Below, piece by piece: positions 36,650 through 43,865 of a DNA stretch of 62,593 nt. The stretch spans positions 1 through 62,593 of the forward strand of contig CACAFI010000004.1 in the NCBI GenBank assembly GCA_902531755.1, in the 5' to 3' direction. Both the position numbers and the translations under genes were made by a program. The stretch's first letter is position 1. Each line of letters opens with the position of its first letter. This DNA comes from an uncultured Alphaproteobacteria bacterium. GTDB taxonomy: Bacteria > Pseudomonadota > Alphaproteobacteria > Rhodobacterales > Rhodobacteraceae. A model generated the notes under the pieces. It saw only the letters and a program-made list of their open reading frames with translations, searched no databases and was not told where the DNA came from.

Positions 36650-37297
36650 ATGCAAACAACTCCGATCCGAAATAAACGAGAACCTTTTTTTAATGATGTA
36701 CCACCAGGGGTATTGGTCTTGGGCGGTCTGTTAGTTGTCATAGAAGTTATGTTACAAATACTTGGGTTGGAATGGAGGAGCGCAGCATTTCTTCTTTTTG
36801 CATTTTTCCCTATAGAATTTAGCACACCCTACAAAGAGCTTTTCTTCGGGCAAAATTTTATAATGTTTTTTTCTTACTCTTTTTTACATGGAAACTTTTT
36901 TCACATGATAATTAACGTTGCTATCTTATTTGCTTTGGGGAAGCAAATTGAAGAACAAGTAGGTATGATTAATTTCATTTTAATATTTGTTTTAACAGCC
37001 ATCACAGGAGCGGTTGCCTATCAGATTCTCGCTTCAGGAAATCCGGCGCCGATGGTGGGTGCTAGTGGTGGTGTATTTGGTTTTTTCGGTTTTTTAAAAG
37101 GTAAGGAGCTATTCTTTCGTCTTAAGAACCATTTAACAATTTTACCATTTCTAAATTTGGTTTTTGGATTAGTAGTATTACACATCGTTTTAATTTTACT
37201 TCACCCTTCAATTATTCCGTTTCAAATAGGGTGGCATGGCCATCTTGGGGGATTTGTTCTCGGGGTGTTATTAGCAGGTGTCATAAAAAATGAATAG
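36650..37297 (+). CDS. Rhomboid-family intramembrane serine protease
   Basis: A 215-residue integral membrane protein with six predicted segments. The catalytic serine is in MVGASGGVFGFFG (GxSG), the histidine in WHGHLGGFVLG, and the oxyanion/structural region in FLHGNFFHMIINVAILFALG. It cuts membrane-spanning proteins within the bilayer. It overlaps the following SDR gene by 8 bp, an odd functional pairing but tight coupling. Confidence 0.92.
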   Translation: MQTTPIRNKREPFFNDVPPGVLVLGGLLVVIEVMLQILGLEWRSAAFLLFAFFPIEFSTPYKELFFGQNFIMFFSYSFLHGNFFHMIINVAILFALGKQIEEQVGMINFILIFVLTAITGAVAYQILASGNPAPMVGASGGVFGFFGFLKGKELFFRLKNHLTILPFLNLVFGLVVLHIVLILLHPSIIPFQIGWHGHLGGFVLGVLLAGVIKNE

Positions 37298-38063
37298 TTC
37301 CAATAAAGATTTTTCTAATTTCCAACTTAATGGACGAGTGGCCTTAATAACAGGTTCAACTCGTGGAATTGGTTGGGCAATAGCTAGAGGAATGGCTGAA
37401 TCTGGTGCCACAGTATATGTAAATGGTCGTGATAAAAAGGTCTTGGCAGCTCGATGTAAGCATCTTATCGATTTAGGGTATGATGCTAAACCTGCGCTTT
37501 TTGATGCCACCGATGTAGAAACCATAAATAGATTTTTAGACTCTACCGAAAAGCCAATAGACATACTTGTAAATAACGTGGCAACTAGGCTTCGAAAACC
37601 ATTAAGTGAGATTTCCCCAAAAGCTTTTTCTGAGGTTGTAGAGGCTAATCTAAATTCTGTTTATGCAATTTCCAGGAGCTTTGCTACTAGGCTGGAGGAT
37701 CAACAGACAAAAGGATCTTTAATAAATATCACCTCTATCGCTGGTCCGCGAGCTAGGCCAGGTGACCCAGCATATACAGCTGCAAAAGGAGGTTTGGAGG
37801 CCTTAACTAGATCATTAGCCGTAGAACTAGCTCCTGCAATTCGTTGTAATGCGATAGCACCAGGTTACTTTGCCACCGATGCGAATGCGCCTTATGTCGA
37901 TAATAAAGAGGTTAAGCAATTTGTTGAAAATCGCATTCCTTTAAAAAGATGGGGGCAACCGGAAGAGATCGCAGGAGCAGCAGTTTTTCTAGCCTCTAAT
38001 GCTTCTTCTTATATTACCGGGCATACGCTGGTTATTGATGCTGGTCTGACAATCCTTTTTTAG
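37290..38063 (+). CDS. Short-chain dehydrogenase/reductase (gluconate-5-dehydrogenase-like)
   Basis: A 257-residue classical SDR. ITGSTRGIGWAIA binds NAD(P), NNVATR is the NNAG-like element, Ser is in INITSIAGPRARPG and YTAAKGG has Tyr-Lys. The C-terminus SSYITGHTLVIDAGLT is typical. The substrate may be a sugar acid or ketone. It overlaps the rhomboid gene. Confidence 0.88.
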   Translation: MNSSNKDFSNFQLNGRVALITGSTRGIGWAIARGMAESGATVYVNGRDKKVLAARCKHLIDLGYDAKPALFDATDVETINRFLDSTEKPIDILVNNVATRLRKPLSEISPKAFSEVVEANLNSVYAISRSFATRLEDQQTKGSLINITSIAGPRARPGDPAYTAAKGGLEALTRSLAVELAPAIRCNAIAPGYFATDANAPYVDNKEVKQFVENRIPLKRWGQPEEIAGAAVFLASNASSYITGHTLVIDAGLTILF

Positions 38064-38128
38064 CTGTTGTCTGAGCCCAGCTTTAGTGTTTCATTGATGA
38101 AATTTAAGCTGACTGCCCCCTGCAAGTG

Positions 38129-38374
38129 CTAATAATCCTTAAAAGTATTAGGAAATGAGTCTAACGTTCTTTTTCTATTCTCTAGAGCCCTTTCAGCAGT
38201 TTGTTCATCTTTGAAAATTGCAACAGACATTCCTGAGGTTTCGGCGGTTCTAACTAGTATTAAGTTATCTGCTTCCGGAATCGATTTAGGCGCAACCTCA
38301 GAGTATTTGGGTTCAAAATCATTAGCAGCTCCTTTTGAGACATACTCAACCATTGATATTCGTGCTGCTGTCAT
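38129..38374 (-). CDS. Small conserved-looking hypothetical protein
   Basis: An 81-residue soluble protein. The pattern ADNLILVRTAETSGMSVAIFKDEQTAERALENR looks like a small dimeric alpha-beta (ABM-like) fold with a strand ending in a surface helix, but I do not recognise a named family. AAGGAAGGG upstream of the ATG supports it being translated. It lies between the SDR and the Nudix gene. Confidence 0.6.
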   Translation of the reverse strand: MTAARISMVEYVSKGAANDFEPKYSEVAPKSIPEADNLILVRTAETSGMSVAIFKDEQTAERALENRKRTLDSFPNTFKDY

Positions 38375-38438
38375 TTGCTTTATCCCTTCCTTTAGTATAA
38401 TTAACGCTGTGAAAATTTTGCCTAAATTAGATTTAAGA

Positions 38439-39080
38439 TCACCAGTTAGAATACTCTTTTCTTAACCTGTTTCTATTTTTTGACACCCACAATCCAAGTA
38501 ATATAGCCGGTCCCACTTTGATCTTTCCGCTTTCGATCATATCAGAAAACTGTTTATATTTAAAAATGTGACTTCGTATATCTTCATTTTCACTTGATAG
38601 ACCCGCAATGAGATTAGTGCTTTTAGGTAGTTCTACGATACCGACATATTGATGAAAAAATTCAGTTGATATACCAGGAGATGGGTAGCTTCGAGAGACT
38701 AATTCCAGTTTTTTTATTTTTAAGTGTGCTTCTTCTTGAGCTTCCCGTATACCAGCGCTTTCCGGGCTCTCTCCTACATCGACTAAACCTGCGATTGGTT
38801 CTAAGACCCAAGGGTTTTCATCTCCCTTAACGTAGGGACCAGTCCGAAATTGTTCAATCAATAATATTCGGTCATTAATGGGGTCATAAGGTAAAACAAT
38901 TACTGCATCGGATGAAATTAGGGCACTTCTCGTTACAACTGAGCTTTGCTCTTTATTAAACTTTTGATAGGTAAGGTCATGTTCTTCAACTGAAAAAAAA
39001 CCCTTATAAACAATACGCTTCGTATGTGTAGAAGCGTGTGTTCGGCTAATGTCATTCAATTTGGTAGGATGTTTTGACAT
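38439..39080 (-). CDS. nudF: NUDIX hydrolase, ADP-ribose pyrophosphatase type
   Basis: A 213-residue Nudix protein. The Nudix box GLVDVGESPESAGIREAQEE is preceded by LIEQFRTGPY and followed about 17 residues later by SPGISTEFFHQYVG, which marks the ADP-ribose pyrophosphatase branch. It hydrolyses ADP-ribose to AMP and ribose-5-phosphate. The box has Ala-His where many have Gly after the glutamates (EEAHL). It follows the small hypothetical gene's locus on the same strand. Confidence 0.88.
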   Translation of the reverse strand: MSKHPTKLNDISRTHASTHTKRIVYKGFFSVEEHDLTYQKFNKEQSSVVTRSALISSDAVIVLPYDPINDRILLIEQFRTGPYVKGDENPWVLEPIAGLVDVGESPESAGIREAQEEAHLKIKKLELVSRSYPSPGISTEFFHQYVGIVELPKSTNLIAGLSSENEDIRSHIFKYKQFSDMIESGKIKVGPAILLGLWVSKNRNRLRKEYSNW

Positions 39081-39162
39081 TCTCTCCCTATTCCTTGTGA
39101 TTATAGCAAATTACATTTACAAACATTTATCATAAGTTCTTAAAAAATTAGAAGGATAAAGT

Positions 39163-39855
39163 ATGACAAATGTTCTTATCACGGGAGCAAATAGAGGGCT
39201 AGGTTTTGGGTTCGTTGAAAAGTATCTAGGAAAAAATGTACATGTAGTTTGTACAACCCGAGATATACCAAGTTCAAAGGATCTTTTGGCTATTAAAGAA
39301 AGATTCCCCAACAATCTGGAAATTTTTGAGTTAGATTTGTTGAAAGAAACCGCGGGAGGCACTCTAGCAAATCTTATAGGAGATAGGCCAATAGATATTT
39401 TAATCAATAACGCCGGTGTTAGTAGTACTAATCAACACTTGGAGGCAGTATCACCTAAACCTTGGCTGGAAGTGCTCAAAGTTAATTTAATTGCACCCCT
39501 TATCGTTACTCAGTCAATTATTAATAATGTGAAAAGAGGATCAGAAAAGAAAATATATTTTCTAAGCTCTCAACTGGGTTCAATAGGAGATAATACTAGT
39601 GGTGGAATGTACATTTATAGGTCTTCTAAAGCTGGCCTTAATCAACTAGTAAAGTCTCTCTCGGTTGATTTAAAGTCTCAGGGAATAACAGTTGTTTCAC
39701 TTCATCCTGGTTGGGTCAAAACTGATATGGGTGGACCAAATGCTCCAGTTTCAATTGATGAAAGTATTGAGGGTATGATGAAAGTTATTGATACAACAAA
39801 TATTAGAGATACTGGGCGATTTTTAAATTATGATGGAAAAGAATTACCCTGGTAA
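39163..39855 (+). CDS. Short-chain dehydrogenase (C-factor/CsgA-like SDR)
   Basis: A 230-residue SDR. ITGANRGLGFGFVEKY is the cofactor motif of the C-factor-like group, NNAGVSS is conserved, the catalytic Ser lies in YFLSSQLGSI and YRSSKAGLNQ has Tyr-Lys. HPGWVKTDMGGPNAPVS is a hallmark of this branch. It is convergent with a GFA protein gene 11 bp away. Confidence 0.88.
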   Translation: MTNVLITGANRGLGFGFVEKYLGKNVHVVCTTRDIPSSKDLLAIKERFPNNLEIFELDLLKETAGGTLANLIGDRPIDILINNAGVSSTNQHLEAVSPKPWLEVLKVNLIAPLIVTQSIINNVKRGSEKKIYFLSSQLGSIGDNTSGGMYIYRSSKAGLNQLVKSLSVDLKSQGITVVSLHPGWVKTDMGGPNAPVSIDESIEGMMKVIDTTNIRDTGRFLNYDGKELPW

Positions 39856-39865
39856 AGAAAAAAGA

Positions 39866-40315
39866 TTAGGCTCGCTGATCTAAATTTTCGAGCAATGTCG
39901 ATATGCGTTCTATAGTCCCATTGTCATCAAAAGACTCTACCAAGCATTCTGGTCGTCTAGTCCATGATGGTCTTGACCCGGCCCATATTTCTACTTTTGG
40001 TTTAAATTCAATTTGGTCCCTGAGTAATCCAGCAGGTACATATATCATACCCTCTAAAATATCCGGTTGGGTATATATCTTAGTACTACATTTTGAACAA
40101 AAATTAACATGAAGGCTTAGCCCGCTACCTCCAGAATAGCTAAATTTAGAAAGGTTGCCCTCAATACTTAATTCATCTCTAGAAATTGCATAACCTTCAA
40201 AAGAACCATTGAACATAACTTGACAGTCTGTGCAGTGGCACATGAAGTGCATCATGGGATCAAGTTCAAATTTAAATGTGATATCGCCACAGGCGCATTT
40301 TCCCGCATAAGCCAT
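39866..40315 (-). CDS. GFA-family zinc protein
   Basis: A 149-residue GFA-fold protein. The zinc cysteines are in KCACGDITF, CHCTDCQVMFNGSFEG and FCSKCSTKIYTQ. The rest (AGLLRDQIEFKPKVEIW) is a typical GFA C-terminus. It is a different subgroup from the one at 2156. The substrate is unknown. Confidence 0.85.
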   Translation of the reverse strand: MAYAGKCACGDITFKFELDPMMHFMCHCTDCQVMFNGSFEGYAISRDELSIEGNLSKFSYSGGSGLSLHVNFCSKCSTKIYTQPDILEGMIYVPAGLLRDQIEFKPKVEIWAGSRPSWTRRPECLVESFDDNGTIERISTLLENLDQRA

Positions 40316-40575
40316 TAGTTTATCCTTTTCAGCTGATATTGCTTTTATAAAATTCTATCTCAAATTCAAATAATCGCAAATAAGATAAGATGCTAAGATA
40401 GTGTTTTTTCAATAATATGATATAAATGAAATATGTAAGTTGATAAAAAGTGAAGTAATAATTTGGAATGCTAAGGATGAAAAATTTTGTTTTTTACACC
40501 TTTAAAAATGGTCGTATCTAGTACTTCTCGTGCTCATCGGTTGTAGGTTTTCAGTTAAAAAAAAGGAGACTTTTA

Positions 40576-40749
40576 ATGAGTTTATTAAGATTTACCATCG
40601 TATCGCTTGGCTGCTTATTTTGGTTTTTTGCTCCAAGCCACACTGACCCAAAACAAGATATAAAGATACAAAGCTACCTGAATGCACTTGGCTACAACAT
40701 AGGCAAAATGGATGGCATAAAAGGAAAAACTTCCAGAAAACAATTTTAA
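40576..40749 (+). CDS. Short exported peptide with partial peptidoglycan-binding domain
   Basis: A 57-codon frame with AAAGGAG six bases before the ATG. It has a hydrophobic signal-like segment (residues about 4-20), then IQSYLNALGYNIGKMDGIKG, the start of a PG-binding domain 1 repeat, and stops at TAA. It is either a shortened remnant or a real small secreted protein. The 260-bp region before it (40316-40575) shows nothing I can name. Confidence 0.5.
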   Translation: MSLLRFTIVSLGCLFWFFAPSHTDPKQDIKIQSYLNALGYNIGKMDGIKGKTSRKQF

Positions 40750-40788
40750 ACTCTATTCTTTTTGCATAATCAATTTTATAATTGATAC

Positions 40789-41235
40789 ATGAAAAATTCT
40801 CTATTTTATTTATTAATTAGCACTTCACTTTTGATTCCACTTTCAGCAAGCGCTTTATCTTTTCGCTGTGAACATATCAAAAATATTTTTTCTCAGTTTA
40901 TAACTAAAAATGGGAAAACCATAAATCAATCTACTAATTCGAAAAAAGATAAACAAAAATTTACGTTAGAACTAAAAGGTCAAACCTGTGTCAGAATTCA
41001 TGATAACAATAGAGAGAGCATGTCTAATCCATTGAATTACTTTCAACTTACTAAAACGGAAAGTAGTTATATATGTTCGAGTTCTGTGAAATTGTCAAAG
41101 GATAAGAACGCTTCGCCGGTTATCAGTACACTGACAATTGATAGAGATAGTGGGGAATTAATATCCTTTTCAAATACAGGAATAATAAGGATTAAAAAAA
41201 AATTCCAATGTAAATCACTTGGCCCTTTTATTTAA
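40789..41235 (+). CDS. Exported hypothetical protein
   Basis: A 148-residue protein with a convincing signal peptide (MKNSLFYLLISTSLLIPLSA, cleavage near ASALS). The mature part has four cysteines (FRCEH, GQTCVRI, YICSSS, FQCKS), suggesting two disulfides in the periplasm, and beta-rich sequence such as VISTLTIDRDSGELISFSNT. I do not recognise the family. Confidence 0.6.
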   Translation: MKNSLFYLLISTSLLIPLSASALSFRCEHIKNIFSQFITKNGKTINQSTNSKKDKQKFTLELKGQTCVRIHDNNRESMSNPLNYFQLTKTESSYICSSSVKLSKDKNASPVISTLTIDRDSGELISFSNTGIIRIKKKFQCKSLGPFI

Positions 41236-41244
41236 ACCCAGGTT

Positions 41245-41556
41245 TCATTTTTGGATTCTAAGAAGAGCAGACCAAACTTGTATATAGGCGTCATGTCGCT
41301 CCTGCTCCTCCTTAGATATAGAGCCTTTGAAGTTGTAATAGTTAATTCCCTCAACCTGCTTGCTAATTTCATTCTGAACTGTTTGTCTATCTACAAAAGC
41401 ACGGTATTTGTAATCAGCAGCTACGTCCTCAAAAACAGATGCATCGTTAAAAACCCTTTCAATATCCCCCTTAACTCTTGCTCTTACAAGTAATTCCTCA
41501 GGGTTATTCATATTTTCTACTATTGAAAGAAAAGAATTATTTAGCATTACCCACAT
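41245..41556 (-). CDS. Conserved hypothetical protein of proteobacteria
   Basis: A 103-residue protein starting MWVMLNNSFLSIVENMNNPE, then LLVRARVKGDIERVF and DYKYRAFVDRQTV, and ending HDAYIQVWSALLRIQK. I recall this pattern as a conserved protein of unknown function in many proteobacteria, often next to metabolic genes. AAGGA lies about seven bases before the ATG. It marks the last ordinary-looking gene before the accessory region. Confidence 0.7.
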   Translation of the reverse strand: MWVMLNNSFLSIVENMNNPEELLVRARVKGDIERVFNDASVFEDVAADYKYRAFVDRQTVQNEISKQVEGINYYNFKGSISKEEQERHDAYIQVWSALLRIQK

Positions 41557-41794
41557 ATCTTTTCCTTAAATTATTGACTATTTTTGATTTTCATGGCAGA
41601 GGAGGTGTCCTCAGTAGAAATCCATAAGTAACTGTATATATACATTTTTTATATTTATATTCTTTCATCCCACATTTGAACCCACATTTAAGTATAATAA
41701 ATTCTGTGTTTCTTGAAAAGGTGTTAGAAAATAATTTAGTTAAAAGAAGATATACTTTTAGGGGCCCGTCTTTATTTTTTTAAGGGGATATAAA
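41557..41794. other. Intergenic region at start of accessory DNA, with short direct repeat
   Basis: No gene is visible. A direct repeat CCCACATTT lies twice, 12 bp apart (41671-41679 and 41683-41691), and the region is AT-rich. A site for an integrase or a promoter for the next gene is possible; I cannot show either. Confidence 0.3.
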
Positions 41795-42178
41795 ATGCAA
41801 AACGATAATACAATTACTTTTGATGATGAGGAAATAATCATCAGACTAAAGCCAGAAATTCTAGAGGGACACGGGTGGACAGGAGATCTATCAATAAATT
41901 TTGAAGTCTTTGACAATAATCCCTTAAAAAATGAACAATATTTAGCGGTTTTCAAATTAGCAAAAATGATGGCGTCACTACCATTATTCATGGAGAAGGA
42001 CAATCAACTAATGGAGAGAGTAGGAGTTCTCTATGATCAAATTGAATCAGAAGACCAAATTTCTGGAGTTGTAACGGGGGTAAGGCCTCCTGTGAAAGTG
42101 AGGAGTTCCGAAAAAGAACCAAAGTCGGTAAAAAGAAAAGGCAAAGTTATAAATATCAAGGATTTTAAAAGGAAGTAG
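41795..42178 (+). CDS. Hypothetical acidic protein
   Basis: A 127-residue soluble protein with an AAGGGG site upstream of its ATG. The acidic N-terminal half (FDDEEIIIRLKPEILEGHGW) is followed by a helical part and a basic tail (VKVRSSEKEPKSVKRKGK). I do not recognise it; small acidic proteins of this kind are common in phages and plasmids. A strong terminator follows. Confidence 0.5.
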   Translation: MQNDNTITFDDEEIIIRLKPEILEGHGWTGDLSINFEVFDNNPLKNEQYLAVFKLAKMMASLPLFMEKDNQLMERVGVLYDQIESEDQISGVVTGVRPPVKVRSSEKEPKSVKRKGKVINIKDFKRK

Positions 42179-42250
42179 TTTAAATTTTTCTTTTCTTAAC
42201 AAACTTGTTGACTTTGAAATAGTTATTGTTAATATTTTGTCGTTATTTTT

Positions 42251-42280
42251 AGACAGGTAAATTATACCTGTCTTTTTTTT
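42251..42280 (+). terminator. Rho-independent terminator
   Basis: AGACAGGTA pairs with TACCTGTCT (9 bp, loop AATTA) and runs directly into a T-tract. It ends transcription of the 41795 gene. Confidence 0.88.
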
Positions 42281-42308
42281 CTGAATTTTTTTATCTATAT
42301 GTGTGTGC

Positions 42309-42376
42309 ATGTACATTCTAGCTCATCACTTTCCTTGATCTTTTGTGAAAGGAAAGTGATGAGCTAGAATGTACAT
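42309..42376. repeat. Perfect 28-bp inverted repeat with 12-nt loop
   Basis: The left arm 42309-42336 (starts ATGTACATTCTAG, ends CACTTTCCTT) and right arm 42349-42376 are exact reverse complements over 28 bp; the loop is GATCTTTTGTGA. Pairing partly continues outside the arms (CAC with GTG after one mismatch). It is not a terminator as no T-run follows. It sits between a terminator and a small-gene cluster, and would extrude as a cruciform or fold as a long RNA hairpin. Confidence 0.9.
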
Positions 42377-42430
42377 ACACCAACACACTCTGTTTCATCT
42401 CTTTTCGTTGACACAACAAACGTATTGGAG

Positions 42431-42580
42431 ATGTACATGCTTGATGAAATCTTAAAACTTGAAGAAGAAATAATTCGTAATGAGGAGTTTATCTCTCAAT
42501 TGGATAACAGCGAATTTCGTTCTTTAAGAGAAATTGTCACTGAAATCATTGAATCCCTTTCATTAAATACCAACCATTAA
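42431..42580 (+). CDS. Small hypothetical acidic protein
   Basis: A 49-residue frame (ATG 42431, GGAG immediately before, or ATG 42437 two codons on). It is helical and acidic (LDEILKLEEEIIRNEEF). It is 12 bp upstream of the DUF5710 gene, so it is probably the first gene of a four-gene unit. No family is recognised. Confidence 0.45.
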   Translation: MYMLDEILKLEEEIIRNEEFISQLDNSEFRSLREIVTEIIESLSLNTNH

Positions 42581-42592
42581 TAGGAGAGAACT

Positions 42593-42784
42593 ATGAATAG
42601 TAATGATCGAGTTTATTTAAATTGCCCATACGAGGAAAAAGATCTGTGTAAAGGAGCTGGAGGTCGATGGGATCCTGATGCACGAAAGTGGTATGTCCCA
42701 CAGGGTGATGACCCAAATCGCTTTAAAAGATGGCTTCCTAAAACAAAAGCCAAAAAACAACCTCTTTTAAAAATTGTGGAGTAA
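42593..42784 (+). CDS. DUF5710 domain protein
   Basis: A 63-residue protein with AGGAGAG before the ATG. VYLNCPYEEKDLCKGAGGRW and DARKWYVPQGDDPNRFKRWL are the full DUF5710 pattern, otherwise seen as a domain in plasmid TraC-like primases and phage proteins, where it may bind nucleic acid. Here it stands alone. This supports a mobile-element origin for the neighbourhood. Confidence 0.75.
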   Translation: MNSNDRVYLNCPYEEKDLCKGAGGRWDPDARKWYVPQGDDPNRFKRWLPKTKAKKQPLLKIVE

Positions 42785-42789
42785 TTTAG

Positions 42790-43056
42790 ATGCGCGATGA
42801 TGAGGAACAAGAACCTTTCACAGCCTACGACTATTGGGAAGAGGTGTACGAAGATACGATGGAGTATCTGAGATACATGATGCAAACAACTCGCGAGGAT
42901 GCTTCCATGGATTTTAAGGAGAAGCTTGCGGATATTACTGAAATTAAAAAGGGAGATCCCAAGTTTCACCGCTTCTTTTATAACAGTGGGCGTTCCTTAG
43001 ACGAACTTGCTTACCTCATGATGAACCCATGTGACCGTGAAGAACTTTACCATTAA
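42790..43056 (+). CDS. Hypothetical protein
   Basis: An 88-residue acidic, helical protein (DYWEEVYEDTMEYLRYMM). It starts five bases after the DUF5710 stop, so it is likely co-translated. No family is recognised. Confidence 0.55.
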   Translation: MRDDEEQEPFTAYDYWEEVYEDTMEYLRYMMQTTREDASMDFKEKLADITEIKKGDPKFHRFFYNSGRSLDELAYLMMNPCDREELYH

Positions 43057-43076
43057 TTAAAGAAAGGATGATCTAT

Positions 43077-43298
43077 ATGATCAAAAGTTACGAACAATTT
43101 AAAAGTAAAATCTTTAACAATAAGGACCAGCTAAGAGATATGCTCAACATTCTCTACAACGTAGATAAGCTGCGTCCTATGGTTATCGATGCATACAATG
43201 TTATTGAACAAGTCGAGAGAGAGAAGAAGAACCAAAAGGTGAAAAAGGCTCTTCTTAATAAAAACGTTGTTAAATTGGCAAAGAGAAATGTTGCCTGA
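43077..43298 (+). CDS. Small hypothetical basic protein
   Basis: A 73-residue protein; ATG 43077 has AAGGA about eight bases ahead (an ATG three codons earlier overlaps this site). It has a helical core (MLNILYNVDKLRPMVIDAYN) and a lysine-rich tail. It is the last gene of the small cluster. No family is recognised. Confidence 0.5.
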   Translation: MIKSYEQFKSKIFNNKDQLRDMLNILYNVDKLRPMVIDAYNVIEQVEREKKNQKVKKALLNKNVVKLAKRNVA

Positions 43299-43327
43299 CA
43301 CTTAACTTAATACCATCAATAAAAAAG

Positions 43328-43367
43328 GCACATCAGCATCAAAGTTGATGTGCTTGCAAGTTTTTTT
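43328..43367 (+). terminator. Probable Rho-independent terminator
   Basis: GCACATCA pairs with TGATGTGC, with an alternative inner stem CATCAA/TTGATG. A T-run at 43361-43367 follows after seven bases. It is placed 30 bp after the small-gene cluster. Confidence 0.6.
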
Positions 43368-43481
43368 ATGCATGGGAAGGGTAAGCTTTATCGCTACGCG
43401 GAAGGCAAGTGGTTTTCAGGTTATTGGATAGATGATGATTTAGAAGAATCTGTTTACGAATTTGATGTAGGCGATAGTTAA
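43368..43481 (+). pseudogene. MORN-repeat remnant
   Basis: A 37-codon frame with MORN-like sequence HGKGKLYRYAEGKWFSGYW, then an acidic end. It starts inside a terminator T-run and has no ribosome site, so it is probably a decayed piece of a larger MORN protein rather than a live gene. Confidence 0.35.
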
Positions 43482-43561
43482 TCTACTTCTTGTTTTAAAT
43501 TCTTTTATTTCGATGTTAACGTAAGATATCATATGAATTGTTAGAATAAAAAGGACGACAA

Positions 43562-43846
43562 GTGAAGATAATCCGAACTTTACTAATTTTATTCGCTTTA
43601 ATTGGCGTATTTGGCTACGCAATTTATTTTTTATTTGAATGGCAAATAATCGGAAAATTTCAAAAGGATGTTGATTGGCTTTTTTGGGCTTGTGTGAAAA
43701 TTCTGCGGGTCTGGGGAGACTGGACTGGTCTCGGATATAACCTTCTCAACATACTTGTCTTTATAATTCTTCAACCGGTTTTAATACTGATATTTTTTGT
43801 GCTATGGCGATTGGAAGTTTCCAAACACAAGAGATCAAAGTACTAA
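43562..43846 (+). CDS. Small two-helix membrane protein, paralogue of the one at 49458
   Basis: A 94-residue protein. GTG 43562 has AAGGACG upstream. Membrane segments lie at about residues 4-22 and 58-83. Between them lies WACVKILRVWGDWTGLGYNL, repeated almost exactly in the protein at 49458 (WWCVDVLKVWGDLTGLGYNL), followed by NILxFIxLQPxLILxFFxLW in both. I do not recognise the family. It lies just upstream of the Sel1-caspase gene and may be its partner. Confidence 0.7.
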   Translation: MKIIRTLLILFALIGVFGYAIYFLFEWQIIGKFQKDVDWLFWACVKILRVWGDWTGLGYNLLNILVFIILQPVLILIFFVLWRLEVSKHKRSKY

Positions 43847-43865
43847 AATTTATTTGGTTAATTTC

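Noticed and set aside
42309..42376. CRISPR-like or terminator structure
   Set aside because: There is only one inverted pair, no repeated spacer-repeat units and no T-run, so it is neither a CRISPR array nor a normal terminator.
42309..42376. Telomere-resolution (protelomerase) palindrome of a linear phage-plasmid
   Set aside because: No protelomerase or phage replication gene is in the window and the centre is a 12-nt non-palindromic loop.
42431..43298. Toxin-antitoxin operon
   Set aside because: No toxin fold or antitoxin DNA-binding motif could be recognised, so no claim is made.
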